From a virus: a stretch of DNA of 64,000 nt. Below are positions 52,354 to 60,745 of this stretch, piece after piece. Within the stretch, counting starts at the first letter, position 1. Every line of letters begins with the position of its first letter. The stretch lies in IMG/VR virus record IMGVR_UViG_3300035670_000086, positions 35,867 through 99,866 of that record; one strand, given 5' to 3'. The notes under the pieces are model-generated. The model was not told the origin of the DNA and did no database searches. It worked only from the letters and a program-made list of their open reading frames with translations. The translations under genes and the position numbers were made by a program.

Positions 52354-53195
52354 GCTTGCACCGTAGAAATTGCACCAAAAAAGTCTGGGATTGAAGTTGT
52401 GAACGCGAAGAACAAAAATGATAATGCAGTTCCGTTAGGTATGTTAGGCAAGGCAGGCAATCCTGTTGTAAAATCTCTCCAGCCTAAACTACCTGCGTTT
52501 CCTATGGGAATGTATGATATGGGTTTTCCTATTACTATACTAAAGTTACCCGCTGTTCCAGTTGTTCCATTTAGTTGAAATTTAGTAACAGCTCTTACTC
52601 CATGATCATTGCCTGATAAAGAAAAGAATTGTGCTCTAGATACTGTGTTAAATCCAGTACCTCCAATAGTTGCAGTTCCACTAGCTGTATTACCATCCTG
52701 ATTTATGTATTCCATTGTTATAGTTCTTGCAGTAGAACCTATGGCAGTATTAATTTCATAGAATACTATATTACCTTCACCACTTGTATTTCTAGTTATT
52801 TCTGGGCTTGGAGGATTATCTTGTACAGTTGTTACTGTTGTCGCAGTAGCATTAAATCCGCCCATTTCAAATAATCTGTCATACAAAATCAATGTGCCTG
52901 CTTGTGTACATGCTCCTCCTGCTTGAATTAGATACTTATCAAATCCTGCGGAAGCGTCTGTAAGAGTTATAGCACCAATAGATGACCCATAAATAACTGA
53001 TGCTGTAGTTGGCACTGCTCCAGCGGCAGGGTATCCTTCATATCTCCAAAGTGAAATCATTCTTCCTGCTATGGGAGCAGTAGCAACAGCACCATTGATT
53101 CTACCATTCTTATAATAAAATATAGTTTCAGGAGCACCCGAAGCACCGCCAGTAAATTTATGAATTAGATCCGATAAGTCTTGTATTTGTCCCAT
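52350..53195 (-). CDS. Virion structural protein, paralogue B
   Basis: 281 residues. Same length and motif order as the 282-residue neighbour (L-Y-D-R-L-F-E-M-G-G-F-N-A-T; M-E-Y-I-N-Q-D-G; G-V-R-A-V-T-K-F; G-T-T-G-T-A-G). The N-terminus M-G-Q-I-Q-D-L-S-D-L-I-H-K-F may be a docking helix also present, weakly, in paralogue A (L-E-L-F-T-H-K-L). Tandem duplication followed by divergence is the likely history. Confidence 0.72.
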   Translation of the reverse strand: MGQIQDLSDLIHKFTGGASGAPETIFYYKNGRINGAVATAPIAGRMISLWRYEGYPAAGAVPTTASVIYGSSIGAITLTDASAGFDKYLIQAGGACTQAGTLILYDRLFEMGGFNATATTVTTVQDNPPSPEITRNTSGEGNIVFYEINTAIGSTARTITMEYINQDGNTASGTATIGGTGFNTVSRAQFFSLSGNDHGVRAVTKFQLNGTTGTAGNFSIVIGKPISYIPIGNAGSLGWRDFTTGLPALPNIPNGTALSFLFFAFTTSIPDFFGAISTVQA

Positions 53196-53210
53196 GATTA
53201 CTCCTTAACA

Positions 53211-53606
53211 TTAATCAAATATTTTGTCTAGTGTTATTTCCCCTAAATCTGCATCTGAATCACTTTCATTTAAAACATCAAATATTATGACTCCAAAACT
53301 ACTAGCTATCCATCTAAAATATATAGTATCTCCATTTACAACACTAAAAGTACCCCCATCAGGGGATATAAGAATTGCGCTTCCCCCATTTTTTATGTAA
53401 TATAAGTCTCCTCCATCATTAGCAATCAATAATAATCTTAGAGTTATTGTTGTGTTAATACCTGCAATTAATTTAGATGAACTATCAACTTCAGGTGCAG
53501 CTAGACCCACATATTCAGTAAAATCAGTAGTACAAGTTACATCACTACCACCACCAGTTGATTTCTTGGCTAACATACCAACCTTAAATGCCATGCCACC
53601 AAACAT
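53211..53606 (-). CDS. Small structural protein following the fibre
   Basis: 131 residues from ATG 53606, which forms TAATG with the fibre stop and so is chosen over an upstream start inside the fibre gene. Beta-rich: F-K-V-G-M-L-A-K-K-S, L-R-L-L-L-I-A-N-D-G-G-D-L-Y-Y-I, then an acidic end with N-E-S-D-S-D-A-D. Pattern fits a small trimeric fibre tip or collar; function not recognised. An alternative start is the ATG four codons later. Confidence 0.66.
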   Translation of the reverse strand: MFGGMAFKVGMLAKKSTGGGSDVTCTTDFTEYVGLAAPEVDSSSKLIAGINTTITLRLLLIANDGGDLYYIKNGGSAILISPDGGTFSVVNGDTIYFRWIASSFGVIIFDVLNESDSDADLGEITLDKIFD

Positions 53607-55696
53607 TAGAAGTTTTGACCTCCAACAAATCCATACCAAGTAGTTCCGTTATCAGGTGATACGAAACTTAAAATATCTACTTTACCATTAGTACTTGTTA
53701 GTGTTGGCCCCGTTCCACTAGGCCATTTTACAGATGCAGGCCAAGAAATAGTTCTTGCTGTTCCGTCAGCAGTTAGAATAAGTGTAAATCCTTGAACTGT
53801 GTTAGCTCTAGAATCTGTATTGCTTATCGTTAATGTTGAAATGTTAGAGTTTAGCGATACAGTGAATACTTGTGAATTATTCAGATCAAGGGTAAGAGCA
53901 CTACTAGAAATAGTGGGAGCAGATTTAGATTCAGAATAATCTGTCATTCTAACTGCACTAACATCTCCACTGGCTGTAGTCAATAACCCAGTTACTGTAA
54001 ACCCGTTAGGTGCTTGTTGTGCATTTAAAGCGGAAGTGGCACTAGTGGCGTTTAAAGATTCTGTTGCACTAGTGGCATAAGTCCAAACCAAAGTTCCAGA
54101 CGGTAAGTTGTAATAATTAGTTGCAGATACAGATGGGACTTGTAAAGCTACTACATCTGTTTGTAAATATATATCACCATCTGACCCACCCGTGGGAACA
54201 GCACTACCATAAGTGTATGCAAACAATGCAGCAGATGCAGTCCAAACAGAACCATTGTACATTAGTGCTTGTCCTGCTGTGGGAACTAATGTGGCTGATA
54301 ATGGTGATCCTCTTAAAGAAGATGCATCTGCTATTCCACCACCACCTCCAAATACAGAAGATGGAACTATTGTGTAGTATGAATTTATTGTATCCCAAGC
54401 TAATATATCACCATCAGAAAGGGGAACCGATCCTACATCAATAGCATATCCATTTAGTGATGATGCATCCGACTGTGGTAGATTTATATAATTTGTTGCA
54501 GATACTGTTGTTGCAGATGCTGTTCCTGTAACATACAGATTATTATTGATTTGCATCTGCGCTTGGAAATAACTCTTGCCTTGAACATAGAGTCTAGCGT
54601 CAGCAGGAGCAGAATAAATACCGGATGCAATATCAAAACTATTTTTAACTACTCCACCATCTACGGATAGTGTAGTTCCTGATAAAGTAGTTGATCGAGT
54701 TGTCCCAGTTACTACAAACCCAGCGGGAGCTTGTGTTGCATTTAGTGCTGATGTTGCGCTTGTAGCGTTTAGTGCCGAGGTAGCACTTGTGGCGTTCAAG
54801 GCCAGTGTAGATGATCCAGCTAAATCAGCATACCCAGCAGAAGCCCAAACTATTACGCTTGAAGGTAAATTAATATAATTTACAGCAGATACTGTTGTTG
54901 CACTAACTGTTTGAAAGTAAAAAGCCGAGTTAACAGAATCACCAGAAGCATTAATATAATTTGTATTTAGTGTGGCTAAATCCCAGTGAACCGCAGAAGC
55001 TAAGTGATTAGATACGGTAGAACTTAGAGCATTGTTTGTAGCGGATAGAACATACTGAGGATGGTCATTATCTGATAAACCTAATATTGACCCGTGGTCA
55101 ATTTCCGCTTGTGTAAAGTGTACAGAAGCACTAGTTATGTGGTCATTTACTAATGAACTTAATGTGTTATTAGTAGAAGATAAAACATATTGTGGGTGAT
55201 CATTATCTGACAGTCCTAAGATACCGCCGTGGTCAATTTCTGCTTGTGTAAAGTGTACAGAAGCACTAGCAATGTGGTTTGATACAGTAGAACTTAAAGT
55301 ATTGTTTGTAGCGGATAAAACATACTGGGGATGGTCATTATCCTCTAGACCAGTCAATGCTCCGTGGTCAGTAACACCACCTCCACCACCCGCAGCAATG
55401 GTAGATGCAGTCCAAACAGATCCGTTGTAAACTAATGCTTGATTTGTTATTGGAACTAATGTGGCAGATAGTGGAGATGATTGTAGTGCAGAAGCATTCC
55501 ACTGTGCAGTTGTGTTTCCTAGATTTAAATATGTCGTTGCAGATACTGTTGTTGCGCTTAGTGTCCCCGTTACAATAAAACCATTCGGAGCTTGCGCCGA
55601 ATTTAGTGCAGATGTAGAACTAGTAGCTAGACCAGCAGATCCAGCACTTGTTGCATAATCAACACTAGATGGGGATGGCGCAAAAAATATTGACAT
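53606..55696 (-). CDS. Repetitive tail fibre protein with D-H-P-Q-Y repeats
   Basis: 696 residues. Residues 110-242 hold three near-identical 45-residue units, each with D-H-G-x-L-x-G-L-x-D-N-D-H-P-Q-Y and H-I-A-S-A-S-V-H-F-T-Q-A-E-I; His-containing D-x-x-H-P-x-Y elements of this type bind metal along fibre shafts. Later comes an Ala/Ser/Thr-rich stretch (ATSATSALNATSATSALNAT) and a block shared with the 618-residue fibre. The C-terminus (T-I-S-W-P-A-S-V-K-W-P, D-G-T-T-W-Y-G-F) is a known fibre end domain pattern. Likely a trimeric side or long fibre that touches the host. Confidence 0.8.
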   Translation of the reverse strand: MSIFFAPSPSSVDYATSAGSAGLATSSTSALNSAQAPNGFIVTGTLSATTVSATTYLNLGNTTAQWNASALQSSPLSATLVPITNQALVYNGSVWTASTIAAGGGGGVTDHGALTGLEDNDHPQYVLSATNNTLSSTVSNHIASASVHFTQAEIDHGGILGLSDNDHPQYVLSSTNNTLSSLVNDHITSASVHFTQAEIDHGSILGLSDNDHPQYVLSATNNALSSTVSNHLASAVHWDLATLNTNYINASGDSVNSAFYFQTVSATTVSAVNYINLPSSVIVWASAGYADLAGSSTLALNATSATSALNATSATSALNATQAPAGFVVTGTTRSTTLSGTTLSVDGGVVKNSFDIASGIYSAPADARLYVQGKSYFQAQMQINNNLYVTGTASATTVSATNYINLPQSDASSLNGYAIDVGSVPLSDGDILAWDTINSYYTIVPSSVFGGGGGIADASSLRGSPLSATLVPTAGQALMYNGSVWTASAALFAYTYGSAVPTGGSDGDIYLQTDVVALQVPSVSATNYYNLPSGTLVWTYATSATESLNATSATSALNAQQAPNGFTVTGLLTTASGDVSAVRMTDYSESKSAPTISSSALTLDLNNSQVFTVSLNSNISTLTISNTDSRANTVQGFTLILTADGTARTISWPASVKWPSGTGPTLTSTNGKVDILSFVSPDNGTTWYGFVGGQNF
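54563..54684 (-). repeat. Fibre module copy 1 (pairs with 57639-57760)
   Basis: 122 bases aligning without gaps to 57639-57760, with about 15 mismatches by eye. Both encode V-D-G-G-V-V-K-N-S-F-D-I-A-S-G-I-Y then L-Y-V-Q-G-K-S-Y-F-Q. Suggests recent exchange or duplication of a fibre module. Confidence 0.85.
54970..55369 (-). repeat. Three tandem 135-base fibre repeats
   Basis: Encode the three 45-residue D-H-P-Q-Y units; the third is trimmed at its end. Near-identity between copies suggests recent expansion or gene conversion. Confidence 0.85.
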
Positions 55697-56919
55697 TAGA
55701 CATACTCCGTTACCTGAGCAGTTCCGTTTGCACTAGCCCATATTCCGTAAATAGTATTTGTTACTATAAGTTGCTGATCTAAGAGTAAGAATGATCCTGC
55801 TGGCATTTCTATGAATGCATTAGTCGTAGTTGCAGGACTTGTGAATGACAAGTACAATTTTTGAGTAGATGTGTTACTTATACTAAATCCTTTTCTGTTT
55901 GCGTTAGAAGCTAGGATTGTAACACTAGTTGCACTTGATAGAACCGATGCTGTTGTTGGAGTTCTAGCAGTTACGCTTGTAGGAATGTCATTGCTTGCAC
56001 TAACACCTATAGGTTGTGTAAAGCTGACTGGAACTGCTGTGGCAGCACTAACAGCTATTGTTTTTGTAATGTCTACAGGAAGAGCATTAGATGCACTAAC
56101 AGCAACTGTACCAGAAACTCCTACGGGTACAGTAGTTTTTACATTGAATGTGTCAGTAGAACTTACACCAATCGGTTGTGAGAAGCTAACAGGAATGGCT
56201 GAGTTAGCACTAACAGCCACAGTGCCCGAAACTGCTACAGGTGCTGTTGTTATTACATCAAAGACATCAGTTGAACTTACACCGATAGTCTGAGAAAAGC
56301 TAACAGGTAATGCAGTGTTTGCACTTACGCCTATTGGTTGTGTAAAGCTAACAGGGAGAGCAGAATTAGAGCTTACAGCAAGAGTTTGTGCTACTGTAAC
56401 AGGTATTGATGAGTTTTTAACATTTACATCAAGGTTGCTTACTGAACTAACGCCGATAGCTTGTGATATAGAAACTGGTACTGCTGTAGCTGCACTAACG
56501 GCTACTGTCCCTGATACTCCAACAGGTGCTGTTGTTCTAACATTAAATGTATCAGTAGAGCTAACACCTATTGGCTGTGAAAAACTAACTGGAACTGCTG
56601 TTGCTGCGCTGACGGCAACTGTTCCTGATACACCTACTGGAGCTACCGTTCTAACATTAAGAGTATCTGTAGAACTAACACCTAAGGTTTGAGATACACT
56701 AACAGGTAATGTTGTGGCAGAACTTACAGCAAATGTTTGGGTGGAGCTTACACCTAAAGTATTTGGAGCCGTAATTGGCATTGGATTGGATACAGACACA
56801 TCCGTAGCTGCGCCGTCTGCACCTACACCAATTTTTACCCGTTGATAGAGTATACCTCCAATATCGTCCGCTGCGATACTAGCTCCAGCCCCGGGTGTGT
56901 ATCCAATATTATCTGCCAT
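55696..56919 (-). CDS. Fibre protein with short beta-repeats and sandwich tip
   Basis: 407 residues. Residues about 45-335 are built from variants of L-P-V-S-F-S-Q-T-I-G-V-S-S, and the longer F-N-V-R-T-T-A-P-V-G-V-S-G-T-V-A-V-S-A-A-T-A, repeated many times: a regular beta-shaft. The C-terminal 75 residues (K-G-F-S-I-S-N-T-S-T-Q-K-L-Y-L-S-F, P-A-G-S-F-L-L-L-D, I-Y-G-I-W-A-S-A-N-G) match a small beta sandwich common on phage surface proteins. Lies between two fibre genes. Part of a fibre or a head decoration. Confidence 0.75.
   Translation of the reverse strand: MADNIGYTPGAGASIAADDIGGILYQRVKIGVGADGAATDVSVSNPMPITAPNTLGVSSTQTFAVSSATTLPVSVSQTLGVSSTDTLNVRTVAPVGVSGTVAVSAATAVPVSFSQPIGVSSTDTFNVRTTAPVGVSGTVAVSAATAVPVSISQAIGVSSVSNLDVNVKNSSIPVTVAQTLAVSSNSALPVSFTQPIGVSANTALPVSFSQTIGVSSTDVFDVITTAPVAVSGTVAVSANSAIPVSFSQPIGVSSTDTFNVKTTVPVGVSGTVAVSASNALPVDITKTIAVSAATAVPVSFTQPIGVSASNDIPTSVTARTPTTASVLSSATSVTILASNANRKGFSISNTSTQKLYLSFTSPATTTNAFIEMPAGSFLLLDQQLIVTNTIYGIWASANGTAQVTEYV
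55960..56787 (-). repeat. Short imperfect repeats of fibre shaft
   Basis: About 36-42 base imperfect repeats code the shaft units. Their base bias also keeps long frames open on the opposite strand, which are not genes. Confidence 0.8.
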
Positions 56920-56930
56920 ATTATTGTTCC

Positions 56931-58787
56931 TTATGAACTAAAGTCGTAGAATAATCCGGGAGCAGCACCAGTTCCTGCCGTGGTTCCTGCTTTTGGGAAA
57001 GTTGACGGTAAAGAACTATCATAAGTATGTGTTGCATACAAGTGAGTAGTCCAAGTTGTGTTTGCAGAACTAGCTGTCCCTAGTATATAGTGAGTTTGGT
57101 TCGTAGATATTCCCCGTATTACTGGTGCTCCATTAGCTACAACTGCTAACCAATAAAGTTGTCCGGGAATTAATGTATAAGCAATATTCCAAGTTCTTTT
57201 TTGTGCGTTTGTAGTAGTATCTAGCTCCACTGCCCCTTGTGCTACTAACTCATCAGGGTAAAGATCATTCTCTGCTGAATTAGTATATAATCCCATGATT
57301 GCGGATGTGCTGGCTGCTCCTGTAGTGACATAAATTTCTATATCATCTATCGTTGCACCTCGTCTTGGAGAAACAAAAGGCATAGCATACAATCTATTAG
57401 CAGTCATTGTGAATGTGCCTAGTGTTACTCCTGTCATCAATCCAGCGGCATACCAAGATGTGTAGTTAGTGGTTACTGCATTAGCAAAATCGTCAATAGA
57501 TGCTTCTTCTAACCAACTATAATCAATTTTACCACTAGATTTAGCTCTTGGAATCCCAGAGTCCGTTGCCGTATCGTATATATTTCCTGCCGTTATAGCT
57601 CCTGATACCGTTAAATTATTGCTTAGAGTTACTAAACTTTGGAAATATGATTTTCCTTGAACATACAGTCTAGAGTCAGCAGGAGCAGAATAAATGCCAG
57701 ATGCGATATCAAAACTATTTTTAACTACTCCACCATCTACAGTCAATGTCGTTCCTGATAGAGATCCAAATTTACCTTGACCAGAGACATTAACTGCTTG
57801 CACATTTGTAAATGTGCTTGTAGTTGTGCTGTAACTAATCAAGTCGCCGTTAGTAAGACCAGACGCTAGATTAAACCCTACAATGTCATTAATGTGAATT
57901 GGGTTAGCAACATCTATCAGAATAGAACCATTATTTACGCTTTGTCTAGTTACAATACCTAAGAATACTTCATCGTAAGGAGCAGGTAGTTTAACATTAG
58001 TAAACCCACCGCTAGAAGCTAAGTATAAAATATCTCCTTCGTTGTATGCATTAGTGTTAAACTTGTATAAAGTTCCTTTAGTAAGAACATGACCAAATTC
58101 ATTGTTAGGAATATCATGTTCTACTACACCAATACATCTACTCAAATCACCATTTGGAGCTTCAGGTACATGGTTATTCGCTGCCGATACTGCTCCGATT
58201 AAAACATTGTCTCCCGTAGCTCCGGTTACTCTTACAGGAGTTCCTTTAGCTAATGTAGATCCAGTATCGTTTTTAGCTACTACTACAACACCATAAGCTC
58301 TGTCATAATCTAAAGAATACCAATTATTTCCAGCAGCTATTACAGTAACAGACTCTGTTGGATCGTACAAACGAACTGTATTTGTCGCAGTTTGTAATGT
58401 TGCGCCAGATAATGTAACCGATCTATAAGATCCACCATCATCAATCTTAGATACTGTTATTTTTCTATCAGCATACGCAGATGCATCAGGTAAGTATAGT
58501 GTTACTGATGTCGTAGTGGTATTAACTAAGAAGGTATCAAAACCACCATTGATATTTAAAGAAGTGGTTGTTGCACTATCAACAGCACAAACATAAGGTC
58601 TAATATTTCTATACTCAGTTGCAGAAACTGTTGAAGCATATAAAGTAGTAACAGTTAATGAGTCATAAGAAATATCACTCACTGCTAAATAACTTGCTGG
58701 TATTGTGTCACCACTAGTTATTTCCCGAAGACCGGAGACTTCCCCCGCTCCGTTTCTTGATAATCCAATCGGAAGAAAATCTGCCAT
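56931..58787 (-). CDS. Tail fibre protein
   Basis: 618 residues. N-terminus M-A-D-F-L-P-I-G-L-S-R-N-G is a likely attachment segment. Residues about 165-300 form a beta domain (R-A-Y-G-V-V-V-V-A-K-N-D-T-G, L-A-K-G-T-P-V-R-V-T-G, D-I-P-N-N-E-F-G-H-V-L). Then comes the module shared with the 696-residue fibre (V-D-G-G-V-V-K-N-S-F-D). The C-terminal domain contains P-G-Q-L-Y-W-L-A-V-V-A-N-G, a strand pattern common in fibre tips. First fibre gene after the 631-residue protein. Confidence 0.75.
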   Translation of the reverse strand: MADFLPIGLSRNGAGEVSGLREITSGDTIPASYLAVSDISYDSLTVTTLYASTVSATEYRNIRPYVCAVDSATTTSLNINGGFDTFLVNTTTTSVTLYLPDASAYADRKITVSKIDDGGSYRSVTLSGATLQTATNTVRLYDPTESVTVIAAGNNWYSLDYDRAYGVVVVAKNDTGSTLAKGTPVRVTGATGDNVLIGAVSAANNHVPEAPNGDLSRCIGVVEHDIPNNEFGHVLTKGTLYKFNTNAYNEGDILYLASSGGFTNVKLPAPYDEVFLGIVTRQSVNNGSILIDVANPIHINDIVGFNLASGLTNGDLISYSTTTSTFTNVQAVNVSGQGKFGSLSGTTLTVDGGVVKNSFDIASGIYSAPADSRLYVQGKSYFQSLVTLSNNLTVSGAITAGNIYDTATDSGIPRAKSSGKIDYSWLEEASIDDFANAVTTNYTSWYAAGLMTGVTLGTFTMTANRLYAMPFVSPRRGATIDDIEIYVTTGAASTSAIMGLYTNSAENDLYPDELVAQGAVELDTTTNAQKRTWNIAYTLIPGQLYWLAVVANGAPVIRGISTNQTHYILGTASSANTTWTTHLYATHTYDSSLPSTFPKAGTTAGTGAAPGLFYDFSS

Positions 58788-58804
58788 AATCTAATTTTAC
58801 CTTA

Positions 58805-60700
58805 TCAGCGTCTCTTTAGCTGGTCTTCCTTTTTTTCTGCTTTTTTCTGCTTTGAGCGAACTATGCTTTCTTCTTCTTCAGCCTCGTCTTCAATTTCATG
58901 AGCTTTCTCATGCTTTGCTTCGATGGCATCTTCTTCTGCATCTAGTTCTGCTTGTTCAGCGTCGATGTCATCAGAATCTTCCATTTCTTCTTCGCCCTCT
59001 TCTTCTTCACCTTCTTCAGGCATTTCTTCTTCGCCACTATTTCCTAGTTCGGATTGGAGTGATGCGATGATTTCTTCTAGATCAGACATTACTTTCATAT
59101 ACTTATCGTCTGAAATGCCCATTTCGGTTGGCTCTGGTTTAGGTTGTAGAGCAGCCATCATTTCTTCATCTTCCATGCCCTCTTCGCCACCCATACCTTC
59201 TTCGCCTTCCTCACCCTCCATACCCTCTTCACCTTCCATCTCTTCTCCACCTTGAGGTACGGTAACATCGTCATCATCCATGCCTGTTGCAGGTGGAGGC
59301 TGTGATCCACCCATGGGTGGTTTGGGCATACCAGCGGGTGCTGCTGCCTGCATAGCTTGCATTGCTGCTGCGGGATCTCCACCACCTGCTGCCGCTCCAT
59401 TGATCATCTTTAAGATATCGCTAACCTTGGTCAAGTCAGTTGCGATCTTGTTAAAATCGAGATATGAACCTAGGCTCTCGTTTATGATTGTATCTTCGTA
59501 TCCAGCAGCGATAAATATTTCTTGAATTACCTCGTTGCAGGAGACGGCTTCAACACCGTTCTTATGCTTGAGTGAATCAGCCAACTCCATGAGGACTGAT
59601 CTCTGAACACTCTTCTTAGGTGATATCTTTGCTAGAGTTTCAAAGATTGAAATCTGTGTATTTAGTAAACCCTTAAATGTTGCAGGCTCTTTTAGGTTTT
59701 GAATGTTGATTCCGTATCTCTCATTTAGGTGAGTGATTAAAGAATTCTTCATTGGTTTCTTCATCTCAAAGATGTAAGATGAGAACTTCTGGATATCTGT
59801 TATTGTGATATCCTTTACATTGTTTAAATTTAGAGCGTTCTTGAATGTTTCAGTTAATTGCTTCTTACTTGCTAGTGCTAGGTAAGGAACCTCTGCAATT
59901 GCATGAGCCAAGGCTTCTATAATGACTGGCTCCTCAGAATACAACAAACCAGCTAGGCTCTGTACTCTTGGGCTAGATGCCCATACGGTATCGAAGTTAG
60001 CCTTATGCTCTAGCAATTCCTTCTTGATCAACTCGTGACGGCAAATCATTTCGTAAACAGACTTTGTGGTGTCCTCAGTAACGACAAATGAACCAGTCTC
60101 TACCAATGAATCGTAATCGTGTGTAACAATGTTGAATGCTTCTGAGATAGTTTGAGACAACCGAACCGCAGTTCTCATTTCCGCAATCTGAGATATCTTG
60201 TCCTTATGCTGCTGTAGGTACTGAACTAGCTGTGGGGCTATCTCCAAGAAGTTCTGAAACTCTTTAGTCTCTATGATCTTAGAAGTATCATTGAAGCGAT
60301 TTGATTTCTCCTCCAAGTTCTTCTTTATAGACTTGAACTTCAATCTGGACTCCCATAAGTAAAGCAAATCATCAAATGATGATTTGGCCTTCTTGTGTGA
60401 GTCTTCGTAAATGTGCTTTACGAAGGAGGATATTTTTGAATCAACCATAGAATCAAACTTGCTTTGATTCAAGAACACATCCACATCTTCCACAACTATG
60501 TCGTGGAGTGCTAGAGAGTCCTCTGTTTCAAAAGTTCCAACAATCACCTTGTTGGATTCCGTAACATAACATACGGATTTATCTTCTACATCAATCTTGA
60601 ATATAGACACATTCTCTCTAAGGGAACGACCTAGATAGTCACCCAACTTAATCAACTCAGAAACAGTTTTATTGCGGTTTTCAAATAAATTATCAAACAT
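58805..60700 (-). CDS. Helical protein with acidic tail, prohead-core-like
   Basis: 631 residues from ATG 60700, supported by AGGAG ten bases before; a longer frame starts with TTG. Residues 1-430 are mostly helical with no motif known to me. Residues about 445-480 are Pro/Gly/Ala/Met-rich (an M-Q-A-M-Q-A-A-A segment), and about 480-630 are dominated by Glu and Asp. It follows the portal gene, where T4 has the acidic core protein gp67, and the composition of the tail agrees with a scaffold or core role. A virion or prohead role is inferred; homology to gp67 is not claimed. Confidence 0.72.
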   Translation of the reverse strand: MFDNLFENRNKTVSELIKLGDYLGRSLRENVSIFKIDVEDKSVCYVTESNKVIVGTFETEDSLALHDIVVEDVDVFLNQSKFDSMVDSKISSFVKHIYEDSHKKAKSSFDDLLYLWESRLKFKSIKKNLEEKSNRFNDTSKIIETKEFQNFLEIAPQLVQYLQQHKDKISQIAEMRTAVRLSQTISEAFNIVTHDYDSLVETGSFVVTEDTTKSVYEMICRHELIKKELLEHKANFDTVWASSPRVQSLAGLLYSEEPVIIEALAHAIAEVPYLALASKKQLTETFKNALNLNNVKDITITDIQKFSSYIFEMKKPMKNSLITHLNERYGINIQNLKEPATFKGLLNTQISIFETLAKISPKKSVQRSVLMELADSLKHKNGVEAVSCNEVIQEIFIAAGYEDTIINESLGSYLDFNKIATDLTKVSDILKMINGAAAGGGDPAAAMQAMQAAAPAGMPKPPMGGSQPPPATGMDDDDVTVPQGGEEMEGEEGMEGEEGEEGMGGEEGMEDEEMMAALQPKPEPTEMGISDDKYMKVMSDLEEIIASLQSELGNSGEEEMPEEGEEEEGEEEMEDSDDIDAEQAELDAEEDAIEAKHEKAHEIEDEAEEEESIVRSKQKKAEKKEDQLKRR

Positions 60701-60745
60701 AAGGACTCCTAAAATGTTATAGCCTATCAACTTGTATATAGGTTA

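Noticed and set aside
55871-56692. Two long plus-strand frames (140 and 125 codons) opposite the repetitive fibre gene
   Set aside because: They mirror the repeats of the 407-residue fibre gene, have no ribosome binding site and encode low-complexity Thr/Leu/Val text.
58852-59525. Several overlapping plus- and minus-strand frames within the acidic-tail gene
   Set aside because: They are products of the Glu/Asp-rich codon bias (Ser- or Leu-rich on the other strand), not independent genes.
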